DNA of 64,000 nucleotides from SVTX01 sp045612105 (GCA_045612105.1 JAZKYL010000110.1:16053-80052); one strand, 5' to 3'. Counted from the first letter of the stretch, positions 8,506 to 16,941 are shown. Numbers and translations are program-made. The notes: generated by a model not told the origin, from the letters alone.

Positions 8506-9857
8506 TTTGACTCCAATTCATTAATATACTTTTTAAATTGATTGACTACGGATCTTTTATAATAATTACACGCTTTTTCTTTTCTAACACATGAATATCC
8601 ATTTGAATCTATGCTCAAACATTTTGATGCACATATTCTACAAAAACGTATACACCAACAACTTTTGCATTTATCTTCTGTTAGCTTTCCAGTGTTAATC
8701 ATTGAATATATTGCCTCATAATCATACCCTTTGTATATGTTTCCTATTTTCGATGCCTGGTTATATTCTGGCACTTTTTCACAAGGATAAAAATCTCCAT
8801 CAGTAGATACAAATAATCTAGTATGACCTGGGACACATGCTCCATTAGGATGTGCAACTCGATTTATCTGAATTTCATCAAAAAGTGCCTGCCTAATTTG
8901 GGGGGTTAAGTTATCTTGACTGTATTGCATATTGGACATTTTGGGAAAATTCATATTTTGTAAATCATCCAAAAGCGGGTCATAATCTATTCCTTCTAAA
9001 TTTGCCATATTGATCTTCACATTATTTAGAGAAACCCCTATTGACTCGAAAAAATTTAACACATTTGATGAATTCTCATTAGGCATTGCCACTGCGTTAA
9101 ATTTAACATAATTCGAAAAAAATTCAGGATATGTATTTTTTATGTAAAGAATATTTTTTATTACAATATCAAATGTTTTTTGTCCATTATAAGAAAACAT
9201 ACGATGTTTGTTCTGTATTTCTGATGGACCATCGAAGCTTATGCGAAGGCGAAAAGGGTGTCTTGCAATGAAATCAACAACCTCTTTGGTTAATAAAGAA
9301 CCGTTTGTTGTCATTGAATATGATAATTCGTGTCTTTCAAATAATGTATCGGCATAAAGTATACTTCGTTTTATTATATCAAAATTAAGTAATGGTTCCC
9401 CTCCATAAAATCCAATGCACACACGCGGCGAATCAGCAGAATGTTCGTATAAAAAATCAATAGCTTTTTTAGCAATATCCCATTCCATATATGCAATGGT
9501 TTTTTCGTTAGTTACAGCATCATCAACTGTAAAATGACAGTACCGACACTTAAAATTACATTTTCTAGTTGTTTGAAGAATGATGAAGCTCATACAATTG
9601 TCGATTATATCCTTATATATATCACTCCACGGATGTTCAATTTTATCTATGATGGATTTGCAAAAAAAGCCTTTTTTAATCAAATGCTTAAGACTCTCAT
9701 ACTGATCATTGCTATTGATGATGTTCTTATCAATCTTGTTTTCATTATACATACGAATCTGCACAAAAACGTCTCTTGTAACGTTAATGAGTTTGTTTAC
9801 GTTTGAATCGTATACATAGTATTTTCCATTGTGAATAAAAGTTTTTATGGGCAACAT
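8502..9857 (-). CDS. radical SAM/SPASM peptide maturase, cluster 1
   Basis: A 451-residue enzyme. The radical SAM motif CNFKCRYC (Cys100, Cys104, Cys107) binds the [4Fe-4S] cluster that cleaves S-adenosylmethionine. GFYGGEPL is the glycine-rich SAM-binding segment. The C-terminus has a cysteine-rich SPASM domain with CEKVPEY followed by CKSCWCIRFCRICASKC, which would hold auxiliary clusters. The first about 90 residues resemble the leader-binding region of peptide maturases. It is flanked by the accessory gene and a PaaK-like ligase, with the precursor two genes downstream. Thioether or carbon-carbon crosslinking is the likely class of reaction. Confidence 0.88.
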   Translation of the reverse strand: MLPIKTFIHNGKYYVYDSNVNKLINVTRDVFVQIRMYNENKIDKNIINSNDQYESLKHLIKKGFFCKSIIDKIEHPWSDIYKDIIDNCMSFIILQTTRKCNFKCRYCHFTVDDAVTNEKTIAYMEWDIAKKAIDFLYEHSADSPRVCIGFYGGEPLLNFDIIKRSILYADTLFERHELSYSMTTNGSLLTKEVVDFIARHPFRLRISFDGPSEIQNKHRMFSYNGQKTFDIVIKNILYIKNTYPEFFSNYVKFNAVAMPNENSSNVLNFFESIGVSLNNVKINMANLEGIDYDPLLDDLQNMNFPKMSNMQYSQDNLTPQIRQALFDEIQINRVAHPNGACVPGHTRLFVSTDGDFYPCEKVPEYNQASKIGNIYKGYDYEAIYSMINTGKLTEDKCKSCWCIRFCRICASKCLSIDSNGYSCVRKEKACNYYKRSVVNQFKKYINELESK

Positions 9858-9868
9858 TTCTTCCTCTA

Positions 9869-11080
9869 TTAATTATCTTCTATTTTTAGTAAATGATTTT
9901 TATTGCTGTATGATTCTACATAATATGAGTTATAAAAAACCACATTAAGTTCCACGTTCATTTCATATAAAATCCAAAATTCTCTTAACAATGAAATCAC
10001 CTTTGTCCTCCAAGCCTTATATTGCTCCTGAAGTTTAAGGTGGAAAGTAACAATTACACTTTTTGCGTGATACACAAAATAGTATTCTTCAATAATATTT
10101 GAAATAGCGTTGTTAGTTCGTTCGCAAATTAAAATTAACAAACTAACATTAAAGTCTTTATTCCCGATTCTTATAAAATCCCTAGTTCTACCTTTGTTGA
10201 TATCAATTGTCTTTTTATTACAAGACTCTTTTTTACTTATTGTAATTATATCTCCTTGGCTATATCTTATCAGAGGCATCGCTCTATTACATAAGTTTGT
10301 AACTATTGCATTCCCTTCTCCACTATCAAATATCCCATGTTCTGTCAACACTTCCACATAAACATTCTGGGATATGATCATGTTATGGTCAACTTCATAA
10401 GCTATAGAATTCATTTCAGTAGATCCATACATATTGGTAATTGGGAAACCAAATATTTTGTGTGCTCGTTTTCTCAATGTATTTGTTAATATTTCTCCAA
10501 AGCACTCTATATATCGTATTGTCTCAACGGGCGTTTTGTTGCATTTCTCATAGAAATCTAATATTCTATTCAATGTGGATGGTTGAATATAAAGCCAATC
10601 TGGAGAAAAGGTGTTAATTAAATCACATATAATCGGAGCATTTGTTTCTTCATTTAAACAGGATTTACATATGTGCATCTCATTGTTTTTTATATAATGC
10701 ATTTTTTTAGGTTCAGAAACTGGCTCATTATTTATATACTTAAAACTAATTTTTCTACTTATGGGTGATATATTATGATAACGCTTTCTAAGCCTCCATG
10801 TCTCTATCATAGATTCATTGTAATCATTTAAATCCCAGTATATATCGACTGGCATACCGCTTGATCCTGACGATTTAAAATGAATAAGCCTTTGCATATA
10901 ATATTTTTCGTAAGCGCCTTCAGAAAACAAATTATATCTATTCTCTTGAAGCTTCTGCCTTGTCAAAATTGGGTACTGAGAAATATCGGTTGGATCAGTA
11001 ATCTTGTACTCTTTTATAATGTTTTTGTAAAACTCATTATGCTCAGAAACATATCTCAGCATTTCTTCAAGTTTCGACAT
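9869..11080 (-). CDS. PaaK/CapK-like adenylate-forming enzyme
   Basis: About 403 residues of the phenylacetate-CoA ligase-like (PaaK/CapK) branch of the adenylating superfamily. The P-loop-like motif is HFKSSGSSGMPV, followed by NMYGSTEMNS and a RYSQGDIITI segment. These enzymes activate a carboxylate as acyl-AMP and transfer it to a thiol. The start at 11080 follows GGAGGT by eight bases; an in-frame ATG 48 bases upstream lies deep in the carrier gene and has no such site. The overlap with the carrier gene by 14 bases suggests that they work together, loading or unloading an acyl group on the carrier. Confidence 0.78.
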   Translation of the reverse strand: MSKLEEMLRYVSEHNEFYKNIIKEYKITDPTDISQYPILTRQKLQENRYNLFSEGAYEKYYMQRLIHFKSSGSSGMPVDIYWDLNDYNESMIETWRLRKRYHNISPISRKISFKYINNEPVSEPKKMHYIKNNEMHICKSCLNEETNAPIICDLINTFSPDWLYIQPSTLNRILDFYEKCNKTPVETIRYIECFGEILTNTLRKRAHKIFGFPITNMYGSTEMNSIAYEVDHNMIISQNVYVEVLTEHGIFDSGEGNAIVTNLCNRAMPLIRYSQGDIITISKKESCNKKTIDINKGRTRDFIRIGNKDFNVSLLILICERTNNAISNIIEEYYFVYHAKSVIVTFHLKLQEQYKAWRTKVISLLREFWILYEMNVELNVVFYNSYYVESYSNKNHLLKIEDN

Positions 11081-11363
11081 TCTCTTTGACCTCCGATCCC
11101 TCTGATTTCTTTGAAAGTTCGTTTTCAATAACAGAAACGATATCGGCTACACACTTGAAATTTTCAAGTAGTAGCATATCATCCGGAACTTCTATATTAA
11201 AGTGTGCTTCTACCTCCACTACGATAGAAATAAAGGTTATTGAATCCATTCCCAAATCATCTATCAAATCTATGTATTCAATGATATCAACACCAAAACC
11301 TTTGTCTTCGAAAAGCTCGGACACTAGCTCAATTACTTCTTGTTTTATCGTCTCTGTTGTCAT
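11067..11363 (-). CDS. acyl carrier protein, cluster 1
   Basis: A 98-residue carrier protein with the phosphopantetheine site DDLGMDSI (Ser41) and the usual four-helix pattern, ending in a charged tail. It needs a 4'-phosphopantetheinyl transferase, which is not in the window. It lies between two adenylate-forming enzymes and overlaps the second one. From memory, a carrier-related protein is a known companion of clostridial radical SAM peptide maturation clusters (TIGR04069). A carrier-tethered building block joined to the peptide is the inferred use. The start is supported by GGAGT upstream. Confidence 0.85.
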   Translation of the reverse strand: MTTETIKQEVIELVSELFEDKGFGVDIIEYIDLIDDLGMDSITFISIVVEVEAHFNIEVPDDMLLLENFKCVADIVSVIENELSKKSEGSEVKENVET

Positions 11364-11367
11364 AATT

Positions 11368-12708
11368 TTACTCCTGACCTATGTATTTTCTTAAATAGAT
11401 TTGTACTTCACGCGTAGATACTTTCCCGTTTGGGGTTATCGGCATGGCATCACATCTCAAGAAAAATCTTGGAACTTCGTACACTAGTAATTTTGTTTTA
11501 AGTTTTTCCTTGAGGTCTCGGTCGATCTCATTCTCGTTTGCGTACAAACAACCTATAAATTCGTTGCCGTTCAATTCTACCTTGACAACTGCGCATTCTT
11601 TTACATCACTTTGCTCAACAATCTGCTTTTCAATTTCACTGGGATATATCTTGTGAGAATCAATTATAATGACATCATCCACTCTGTTTATAATATGCAG
11701 TTCGGCATTAGCATCGATATAACCAACATCGCCTGTATTATGCCAGCCTTCATACAAAGAGTTATGTTTATTTTCTCCAACAATATATCCAGCAAAAACA
11801 CTTGGTGTTTTTACATGTATAGTGCCGTATACGCCATCTGAGACGATACTTCCCTGCTCATTCACAATTTTAATGTCTACATCCTTAATAGGCTTTCCAA
11901 CGGAATTGCTTTTGCAGCAATCTGATCTCTGAGCGGTAACTCTCGGTCCTGCCTCAGACAATCCATATACATTGTAAATTGGAATATCAGCAAATACTGC
12001 ATGCGCTTTCTCATAAATCCTATCATTCAGTATAGATCCGCTAACATAAATAGTTCTTAAAGAAGATATGTCATATTTTTTTCGCTCGTACTCATCTGCA
12101 AACATCGACACTAACGTAGGATTTAAGCAAATAATAGTAACCCCTAATATATTTATATTATTCAAAACATATCTCGGCGGAACAATGGTAGGGGCGACTA
12201 CTAATTTCATTCTTGTTTTAAGCGCCACCAACAATTCTCCCGTTAACGTTGATGAATGAGATAAGGTTTTAGCAATATAGATACAGTCCTCGACGGTCGG
12301 GTTCATGTAATCTATAATTGCGTCCGCGTTGGTATTAATAGCAAAATGCGATAAAATAATACCTTTTGATTTTCCTGTTGTTCCGGAGCTATATATCACA
12401 ACTGCTTCGCTTCTGCTATAGTTCTCTTGGAAATTATCATAAATGCAGTTCGGCAATAATGCAGCCGAGCTATTTTGTTTTTCAAATGTAATAACATCAA
12501 TGGAATTAGGAATTTCATTTTCAACTTTGGAAAACAAACCTTTTTCAATAAAACAAGTGAGAACATCTGCTTCAATCATCATTTCTACTGCAGTTGAGAA
12601 AGGAATACGCCAATCCAACAAAACCGCACAATCGCCGTTATTCCAAATATCGATTAAGGTATTTATATATCCAATAGAATTTTCCCCGATCAATGCACAT
12701 CTTGCCAT
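11368..12708 (-). CDS. AMP-dependent acid ligase (stand-alone adenylation enzyme)
   Basis: A 446-residue ANL-superfamily enzyme. Core motifs are VVIYSSGTTGKSKG (P-loop), YNVYGLSEAGP (A5), HNTGDVGY (A7), the hinge INRVDDVIIIDSHKIYP (A8) and TPNGKVSTRE with the catalytic C-terminal Lys. The N-terminus is short, starting at the strand that is usually about 30 residues in, but all active-site motifs are present. It ends four bases before the carrier gene, the expected partner for loading an acyl or aminoacyl group. The substrate cannot be read reliably from the sequence. Confidence 0.85.
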   Translation of the reverse strand: MARCALIGENSIGYINTLIDIWNNGDCAVLLDWRIPFSTAVEMMIEADVLTCFIEKGLFSKVENEIPNSIDVITFEKQNSSAALLPNCIYDNFQENYSRSEAVVIYSSGTTGKSKGIILSHFAINTNADAIIDYMNPTVEDCIYIAKTLSHSSTLTGELLVALKTRMKLVVAPTIVPPRYVLNNINILGVTIICLNPTLVSMFADEYERKKYDISSLRTIYVSGSILNDRIYEKAHAVFADIPIYNVYGLSEAGPRVTAQRSDCCKSNSVGKPIKDVDIKIVNEQGSIVSDGVYGTIHVKTPSVFAGYIVGENKHNSLYEGWHNTGDVGYIDANAELHIINRVDDVIIIDSHKIYPSEIEKQIVEQSDVKECAVVKVELNGNEFIGCLYANENEIDRDLKEKLKTKLLVYEVPRFFLRCDAMPITPNGKVSTREVQIYLRKYIGQE

Positions 12709-12723
12709 ACATTACTTCACTCC

Positions 12724-13218
12724 TCAAATTATAAATTCTGAAATTTCTTTGCGCCCCGGTTCTTTTGAATTCACCCTTTTATATCCTATGGAAACAACCC
12801 CCATAAGCTCCAACTTGTCATCAACCTGAAGCAATTCTTTTAATTGAAATTCATTATCTAACAAATCACCTATCCAACAGCTTGAAACATCTTGTGCATG
12901 TGCAGCCAGTAACATGTTCTGTATTACTGCTCCACACGATTGAACGTCTTTTAGGTGATGAAAAGATTCTTTTTTGTTCAAAAAAACAATTATTAAACTA
13001 GATGCACTTTTCAACCAAGCTGATCCTTTTGACATCTGGGCCACCTGACATATCGTTTCTTTTTGGCTAATAATTTTGAATTTCCAAGGTTGTGTATTAT
13101 GTACAGATGGAGCACTTATACCAGCTCTCACTATACTCTCTATCTTGTCATCTTCAACAATTTTTGAGCTATACAATCTAACGCTTCGTCTTGATAGGAT
13201 ACATTCAATTACATTCAT
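12724..13218 (-). CDS. nitroreductase-family flavoenzyme
   Basis: About 164 residues of the FMN-dependent nitroreductase fold. The N-terminal motif NVIECILSRRSVR binds the FMN phosphate, and APSVHNTQPWKF follows it; GCWIGDL lies near the C-terminus. In peptide and nonribosomal pathways such enzymes oxidise azolines or carrier-bound rings, or reduce double bonds. It is the first gene after the agr-type promoter and so opens the cluster 1 operon. I take the ATG at 13218; a TTG 36 bases upstream is possible but has no better ribosome binding site. Confidence 0.8.
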   Translation of the reverse strand: MNVIECILSRRSVRLYSSKIVEDDKIESIVRAGISAPSVHNTQPWKFKIISQKETICQVAQMSKGSAWLKSASSLIIVFLNKKESFHHLKDVQSCGAVIQNMLLAAHAQDVSSCWIGDLLDNEFQLKELLQVDDKLELMGVVSIGYKRVNSKEPGRKEISEFII

Positions 13219-13317
13219 ATATAAATCCAATTTGTTTTTAACAGTTTTCTCCAATTATAACTAGCATATTATCACTTAAAGATCATAATATCATATAATT
13301 AATTATTCTTCCATTTT

Positions 13318-13384
13318 ATAGTATCATATATCAATATCATTTTCAAGGCATAGGGATAATTAACGAATTATAGGGATAATTAAC
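13318..13384 (-). promoter_or_regulatory. AgrA/LytTR-type promoter of cluster 1 (site A)
   Basis: Read on the minus strand, two direct copies of GTTAATTATCCC are spaced 20 bases apart. Six bases later comes TTGAAA (13341-13346), then a 17-base spacer, then TACTAT (13318-13323). The repeat core TTCGTTAAT fits the loose LytTR-domain consensus. The site lies directly upstream of the nitroreductase gene and next to a locus encoding a LytTR regulator. The same layout recurs at 16.3, 52.1 and 61.8 kb. Confidence 0.75.
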
Positions 13385-13420
13385 AAAAACGCCATTGATA
13401 CTAAATCAATGACGTTTTTT
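13385..13420 (-). terminator. terminator after agrC
   Basis: A 14-15 bp stem with one mismatch (AAAAACGCCATTGAT and complement) carries T-tracts on both sides, so it can work in both directions. On the minus strand it follows the agrC stop by about 30 bases. It lies directly against operator site A, separating agr transcription from the cluster 1 promoter. Confidence 0.7.
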
Positions 13421-13449
13421 ATTAAAGTATAATATGAATTAAATCCCAC

Positions 13450-14739
13450 TTAGTTGTAAGGTAAAATTATTTGCACTCCAAAATTATTGTTCTCCTCAAA
13501 GTAGTCTATAAGTCCCCTGTATTTGCTGACTGTTGTCTCAACGATCTGATGCCCCAAACCGTGAAGTTCCGGAGAACTTTTTGTAGAATTTAATCGTTTG
13601 TTATTTTTTAAAACAGATTCACCAATACTGTTTTTGCATATTATGATACGGTTTGAGTTTTTTTGCAAAAATAAAAGTTCTATTCTTTTTTCACCAGTTA
13701 CCTTCTCCTGCGCCTCGATGGCATTATCAAGAATATTTCCTAAAATACTGACCATGTCAATATCGTCGACATCACTAAAGTTTCCAACATAACCTGAGAC
13801 AAGCACCTGCACTCCGTCAAGATTAGATAGTTTGGAATTTATTACGTAATCTATGACTGTATTTCCCGATTTTATAAGATCTCCCATACTGTTCACAGTA
13901 TTGTCTAATTCGGAAAAATACTGTATTCCAGAATCGTATTTTCCTTCGTTTAGAAGCCCCTTCACCACGCCGAAATGATTTTTCAAATCGTGCTTAAGCT
14001 TTCGTATGTTAGCCCAGATCGTATTCACCTCTTCCATTCTCGATCTTTCAAAATCTCTTTGCTTGTTCAGCATAGCCAACTCGTATTTGTGGCGAAGCAG
14101 CTGCTGCACTTGATTTATCATTATATATAGAATAATGTTCAAAAGCACAAGTATAATTGCTAAAGCAAGAGCCAAAACGTCGGTCTCAGGAGAGGTGCTT
14201 TGAGCCGCCATCTTCATTAATGCGCCAAGACCAAGCGCAGTTGCCACAGTAAATAAAAATGATAAAAGAGCACTTTTTACATTAATATCTTTTTCCTTAC
14301 GGAAAATTAAAAGCATAAACTTATAGAAGGCAAACTGAGCCAATTTGCATATGATGATGTAAATTACTCTCACATATGACTGCGAGCCTTGCATTACCAT
14401 ACCCATTTGGTCAATAAAAAGAGAAAAAACGGAATAAATCATACTATTAAATAGCATAGGCTCTATAACGAAAAGTGTCGCTGAGAATATCGGCCAAAGA
14501 GCAAATTTCTTTCTGAGGCTCAAGGCAAAGCCCATAGCTATCAAAAACGAACCAAGCATATACAAAAGATCGAAACCATACAAAAAATGATCAGCCGTCA
14601 ACTGATATACAAGCAATAATGTCGCCCACAAAGCGGTTATCGGCCTTTTTTTCAGAGGGATATCATTGAAACGTGTAATAAACCATAAAAGGAACAAAAC
14701 ATCTACAACCGTAGCTGTAATCTCAGCTATCATATTCAT
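13450..14739 (-). CDS. AgrC-like sensor histidine kinase
   Basis: About 429 residues. The N-terminal half has six to seven hydrophobic membrane segments, as in AgrC/FsrC peptide sensors. A dimerisation region with IRKLKHDLKNHF carries the phospho-accepting histidine, followed by a GHKL ATPase domain with ILGNILDNAIEA (N box) and HGLGHQIVETTVSKYRG (G box). The ATG overlaps the agrA stop as ATGA, giving coupled translation. A GTG 12 bases upstream lies within the ribosome binding site. The likely ligand is the peptide encoded by the nearby agrD. Confidence 0.9.
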   Translation of the reverse strand: MNMIAEITATVVDVLFLLWFITRFNDIPLKKRPITALWATLLLVYQLTADHFLYGFDLLYMLGSFLIAMGFALSLRKKFALWPIFSATLFVIEPMLFNSMIYSVFSLFIDQMGMVMQGSQSYVRVIYIIICKLAQFAFYKFMLLIFRKEKDINVKSALLSFLFTVATALGLGALMKMAAQSTSPETDVLALALAIILVLLNIILYIMINQVQQLLRHKYELAMLNKQRDFERSRMEEVNTIWANIRKLKHDLKNHFGVVKGLLNEGKYDSGIQYFSELDNTVNSMGDLIKSGNTVIDYVINSKLSNLDGVQVLVSGYVGNFSDVDDIDMVSILGNILDNAIEAQEKVTGEKRIELLFLQKNSNRIIICKNSIGESVLKNNKRLNSTKSSPELHGLGHQIVETTVSKYRGLIDYFEENNNFGVQIILPYN

Positions 14740-15467
14740 GTTCCAAAGCACCTCCTTACATATTCCATATATGCCTTCTTAAAACCTTGCATACGCTTTT
14801 GGGAAATAGGTAGAGCAGAACTACCTACAAGAACCATATCATTTTCAAGCAATCTCTCCATATGCTCAAGATTTATTAAATATGCAGAATGTATGCGAAA
14901 AAAATCTCTACTATTTACGGCTTTTTCAAGTTCCGTAAGCGTTCCACGACAAAGATAGGTTTTGTTATGTATTAAAAAAATCTTATAATAATTCCGTTCA
15001 CTTTCTGCATAAAGTATTGAACTAAGCTCAACATTCTTAACTCCAAATGTTGTGTTAAGAATCAATCGTCGCTCTGATTCGTGACTTTTTTCAACAATTC
15101 GCCTCAAAATTTTTGAAAATTCTTCTGTAATATGTGATTTGCGAATGTATGCAAACGGAAAAAAATCAAATGAATTATAAACAAAATTATCATAAGCAGA
15201 CATGAAAACAATTTTTATTCCCTTGTATTGGTTACACAGCACCTTAGCTACCTCAAAACCACTAAGCCCTGGCATATCAATATCAAGAAGAATTACATCA
15301 ACGTGGTTGTTCGCTATATATTCAAGAGCACTATTCCCACTTCCAAATGCAGGACCAACCTCAAAGTCCTCACCATCTGGCAAAATACGCCTACATTCTT
15401 TTTCAACATAACCTTTTAAAACACTCAAAAACTGACTACTATCATCGCATAATACAATACGTAACAT
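14736..15467 (-). CDS. AgrA-like response regulator (LytTR)
   Basis: A 243-residue protein: a receiver domain with acidic residues near the N-terminus (CDDSS) and phospho-acceptor Asp62 in LLDIDMPG, then a C-terminal LytTR DNA-binding domain from about residue 140 (ESERNYYKIFLIHNKTYLCRGTL, then FFRIHSAYLINLEHM). It is co-transcribed with the kinase from its own consensus promoter. LytTR proteins bind direct repeats spaced about two helical turns apart, which fits the repeated sites upstream of four operons here. Confidence 0.92.
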   Translation of the reverse strand: MLRIVLCDDSSQFLSVLKGYVEKECRRILPDGEDFEVGPAFGSGNSALEYIANNHVDVILLDIDMPGLSGFEVAKVLCNQYKGIKIVFMSAYDNFVYNSFDFFPFAYIRKSHITEEFSKILRRIVEKSHESERRLILNTTFGVKNVELSSILYAESERNYYKIFLIHNKTYLCRGTLTELEKAVNSRDFFRIHSAYLINLEHMERLLENDMVLVGSSALPISQKRMQGFKKAYMEYVRRCFGT

Positions 15468-15510
15468 ATTATCCTCTTTTTTGTTATCTTTTATTGCTCA
15501 TTCTAGATTA

Positions 15511-15539
15511 ATTATATCATAAACATATTATTAAGTCAA
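15511..15539 (-). promoter_or_regulatory. consensus promoter of agrAC
   Basis: TTGACT (15534-15539) and TATAAT (15511-15516) are separated by exactly 17 bases, reading leftwards into the response regulator gene. There is no AgrA-type repeat here, so agrAC looks constitutive while agrBD is inducible. It lies just after the terminator that follows agrD. Confidence 0.75.
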
Positions 15540-15551
15540 CTATATAAGGAA

Positions 15552-15581
15552 GAAACGAGGGTAACACCGCACCCTCGTTTC
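15552..15581 (-). terminator. terminator after agrD
   Basis: An 11-bp perfect stem (GAAACGAGGGT and complement) with an 8-base loop, followed on the minus strand by TTCCTT. It ends the agrBD transcript, so agrAC depends mainly on its own promoter immediately downstream. Confidence 0.7.
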
Positions 15582-15592
15582 CAATAACACTA

Positions 15593-15718
15593 TCACTTGC
15601 CAATCTTCTTCATATCGGGTTCCTTAGGCTGATATGCATTCCACATAGAAGCCATTCCAGCACCGGACTTTGCAGAAACAAGTGCAAGTTTTGCAAGTAC
15701 CTTGTCAAGAATTCTCAT
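15593..15718 (-). CDS. AgrD-like cyclic autoinducer peptide precursor
   Basis: A 41-residue peptide with the three-part AgrD layout: an amphipathic basic N-terminus (MRILDKVLAKLALV), a central region GMASMWNAYQPKEP and a charged tail. The YQPKEP block is typical of clostridial autoinducer precursors, where it follows the ring and is the recognition segment for AgrB. There is no cysteine anywhere, so a thiolactone is impossible. A serine (Ser24) could form a lactone, as in serine-type autoinducers. The gene overlaps agrB by 14 bases and is too short for routine calling. Confidence 0.85.
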   Translation of the reverse strand: MRILDKVLAKLALVSAKSGAGMASMWNAYQPKEPDMKKIGK

Positions 15719-16283
15719 TTTTGATCTCCTTTCTGTTTTTTATAAATAGCAGAACCAAATCTGCTATCAAAGTAAAAAGAATAGCACTGCTCACAACCAT
15801 CGATATTCTAGTGAGCCAAATACCAGCTGTGGCAAAAAACAAAAACAAAATAATGCTTGTAATTTTATGCCTTAATCTTTGTTTGGGTAAAGTTTTCTTG
15901 TTCGGATGTTTAATAGGTGCAAAAACTATAAGCAATATAATGCCTATTATAAGAATTAGCAAATAATGCATCAGAGAAACTTGAATAAAGCTAGAAACAA
16001 GTAAAACCGCGCCATACGTTAGCAATGTAACAAACGAACAAAAAAAATAAGTTTTTGCATGATATCCACCAGTAAAACTTCTAAGCAAAATAAACACACA
16101 TAAAAATGCAATCGTTTGTGATAATCTATTTAAAATCACACCACATATTATAACAAGCGTGGTACTAAATAAAAACGAAATGAGAAGCTCAAATCCATAT
16201 ACATAAATATCAAACATTTCATCATTTATGGTTTTATTTAATACAAGTTTTTTTGTTAATATAGTAGCAATTTTATTAAGCAT
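15705..16283 (-). CDS. AgrB-like autoinducer processing protease
   Basis: A 192-residue integral membrane protein with four to six hydrophobic segments. The AgrB catalytic pair is visible in RSFTGGYHAKTYFFC: His75 and Cys82. AgrB cleaves the C-terminal tail of AgrD and cyclises the peptide. It is the first gene of the agrBD transcript, behind an AgrA-type promoter, giving the usual positive feedback. The ribosome binding site is weak. Confidence 0.92.
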   Translation of the reverse strand: MLNKIATILTKKLVLNKTINDEMFDIYVYGFELLISFLFSTTLVIICGVILNRLSQTIAFLCVFILLRSFTGGYHAKTYFFCSFVTLLTYGAVLLVSSFIQVSLMHYLLILIIGIILLIVFAPIKHPNKKTLPKQRLRHKITSIILFLFFATAGIWLTRISMVVSSAILFTLIADLVLLFIKNRKEIKNENS

Positions 16284-16319
16284 AATCGATTCCTAAACAC
16301 CACAAATAGGTTTTTTTCT

Positions 16320-16385
16320 ATTATATCATAATAATTGCAAATTTGTTGACTTTGGGATAATTAACGAGTTTTGGGGATAATTAAA
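16320..16385 (-). promoter_or_regulatory. AgrA/LytTR-type promoter of agrBD (site B)
   Basis: Two TTAATTATCCC copies with a 20-base period (from 16354 and 16374) precede a perfect TATAAT at 16320-16325. The -35 region is poor (TCAACA, 18-base spacer), as expected for an activator-dependent promoter. The site explains autoinduction of agrBD by AgrA. Confidence 0.75.
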
Positions 16386-16388
16386 AGC

Positions 16389-16427
16389 GGATTTCAATAA
16401 TCATTCACAAAATGACAATTGAAATCC
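16389..16427 (-). terminator. terminator upstream of agrBD
   Basis: A 10-bp stem (GGATTTCAAT and complement) is followed on the minus strand by CGCTTTTAATT. It lies between the small gene at 16.4-16.7 kb and site B, insulating agrBD from read-through of the promoter in the inverted-repeat segment. Confidence 0.55.
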
Positions 16428-16439
16428 ACAAAAATATAC

Positions 16440-16724
16440 CTATATCCAAAATATATCGATTGATAAATTACTTATTGCAGCATTATCTGTACAATATACA
16501 TACGACACTTCTACAATGTTGTCTGCTGAATCTTGCAAAACTCGAATCGATGAAACGTAGTCAATTGGTTTAGTTTTTTCAATTAACTCACATATTTGAC
16601 CATACCACTTTTCAGTCCTTAAACTATAATCATATGGATCAATATCACTTTTACCACTTTGTTTGATGGTATTAAATTTATGCTCATTTAATCTCTTTTT
16701 TAAATGTTGAAGATATATATTCAA
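16440..16724 (-). CDS. 94-residue hypothetical protein controlled by the inverted-repeat promoter
   Basis: A small, hydrophilic protein that I do not recognise. The most convincing start is a TTG at 16724, eight bases after a perfect AGGAGGT; the ATG 21 bases upstream overlaps that ribosome binding site. It lies downstream of a consensus promoter enclosed by 18-bp inverted repeats and ends at a terminator before agrBD, so it is a single-gene unit. A predicted beta-rich C-terminus (VEVSYVYC) is the only visible feature. It could be a regulator or accessory factor, but nothing supports a specific role. Confidence 0.6.
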   Translation of the reverse strand: MNIYLQHLKKRLNEHKFNTIKQSGKSDIDPYDYSLRTEKWYGQICELIEKTKPIDYVSSIRVLQDSADNIVEVSYVYCTDNAAISNLSIDIFWI

Positions 16725-16776
16725 TCTAAAACACCTCCTACACATTCACATGATTTTTATTTTTGTTTATTTTGTT

Positions 16777-16935
16777 CATCTATTCATATAATAAGTGTCC
16801 TAATCACATATGATATTAGCACACAATGGTCAATTTGTCAATGGCTTTCTACATATGCATTTTAATTTTTACGATTATAAGCAATAATTAATGTGTTTTA
16901 TTATTTTTCTTGTTCATTTATTATATGAATAGATG
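16777..16935. repeat. 18-bp perfect inverted repeat flanking a promoter (candidate invertible switch)
   Basis: CATCTATTCATATAATAA (16777-16794) and its exact complement (16918-16935) enclose 123 bases. Inside is a single strong leftward promoter. A tyrosine recombinase gene ends seven bases to the right. Size, repeat length and neighbours match known invertible promoters such as the clostridial flagellar switch. The alternative, a recombinase-specific regulatory or attachment arm, cannot be excluded. Confidence 0.6.
16813..16841 (-). promoter_or_regulatory. consensus promoter inside the inverted-repeat segment
   Basis: TTGACA (16836-16841), a 17-base spacer and TAATAT (16813-16818) read leftwards towards the 94-residue gene. 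If the segment flipped, the same promoter would point into the 3' end of the recombinase gene, switching the small gene off. Confidence 0.7.
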
Positions 16936-16941
16936 CTAATT

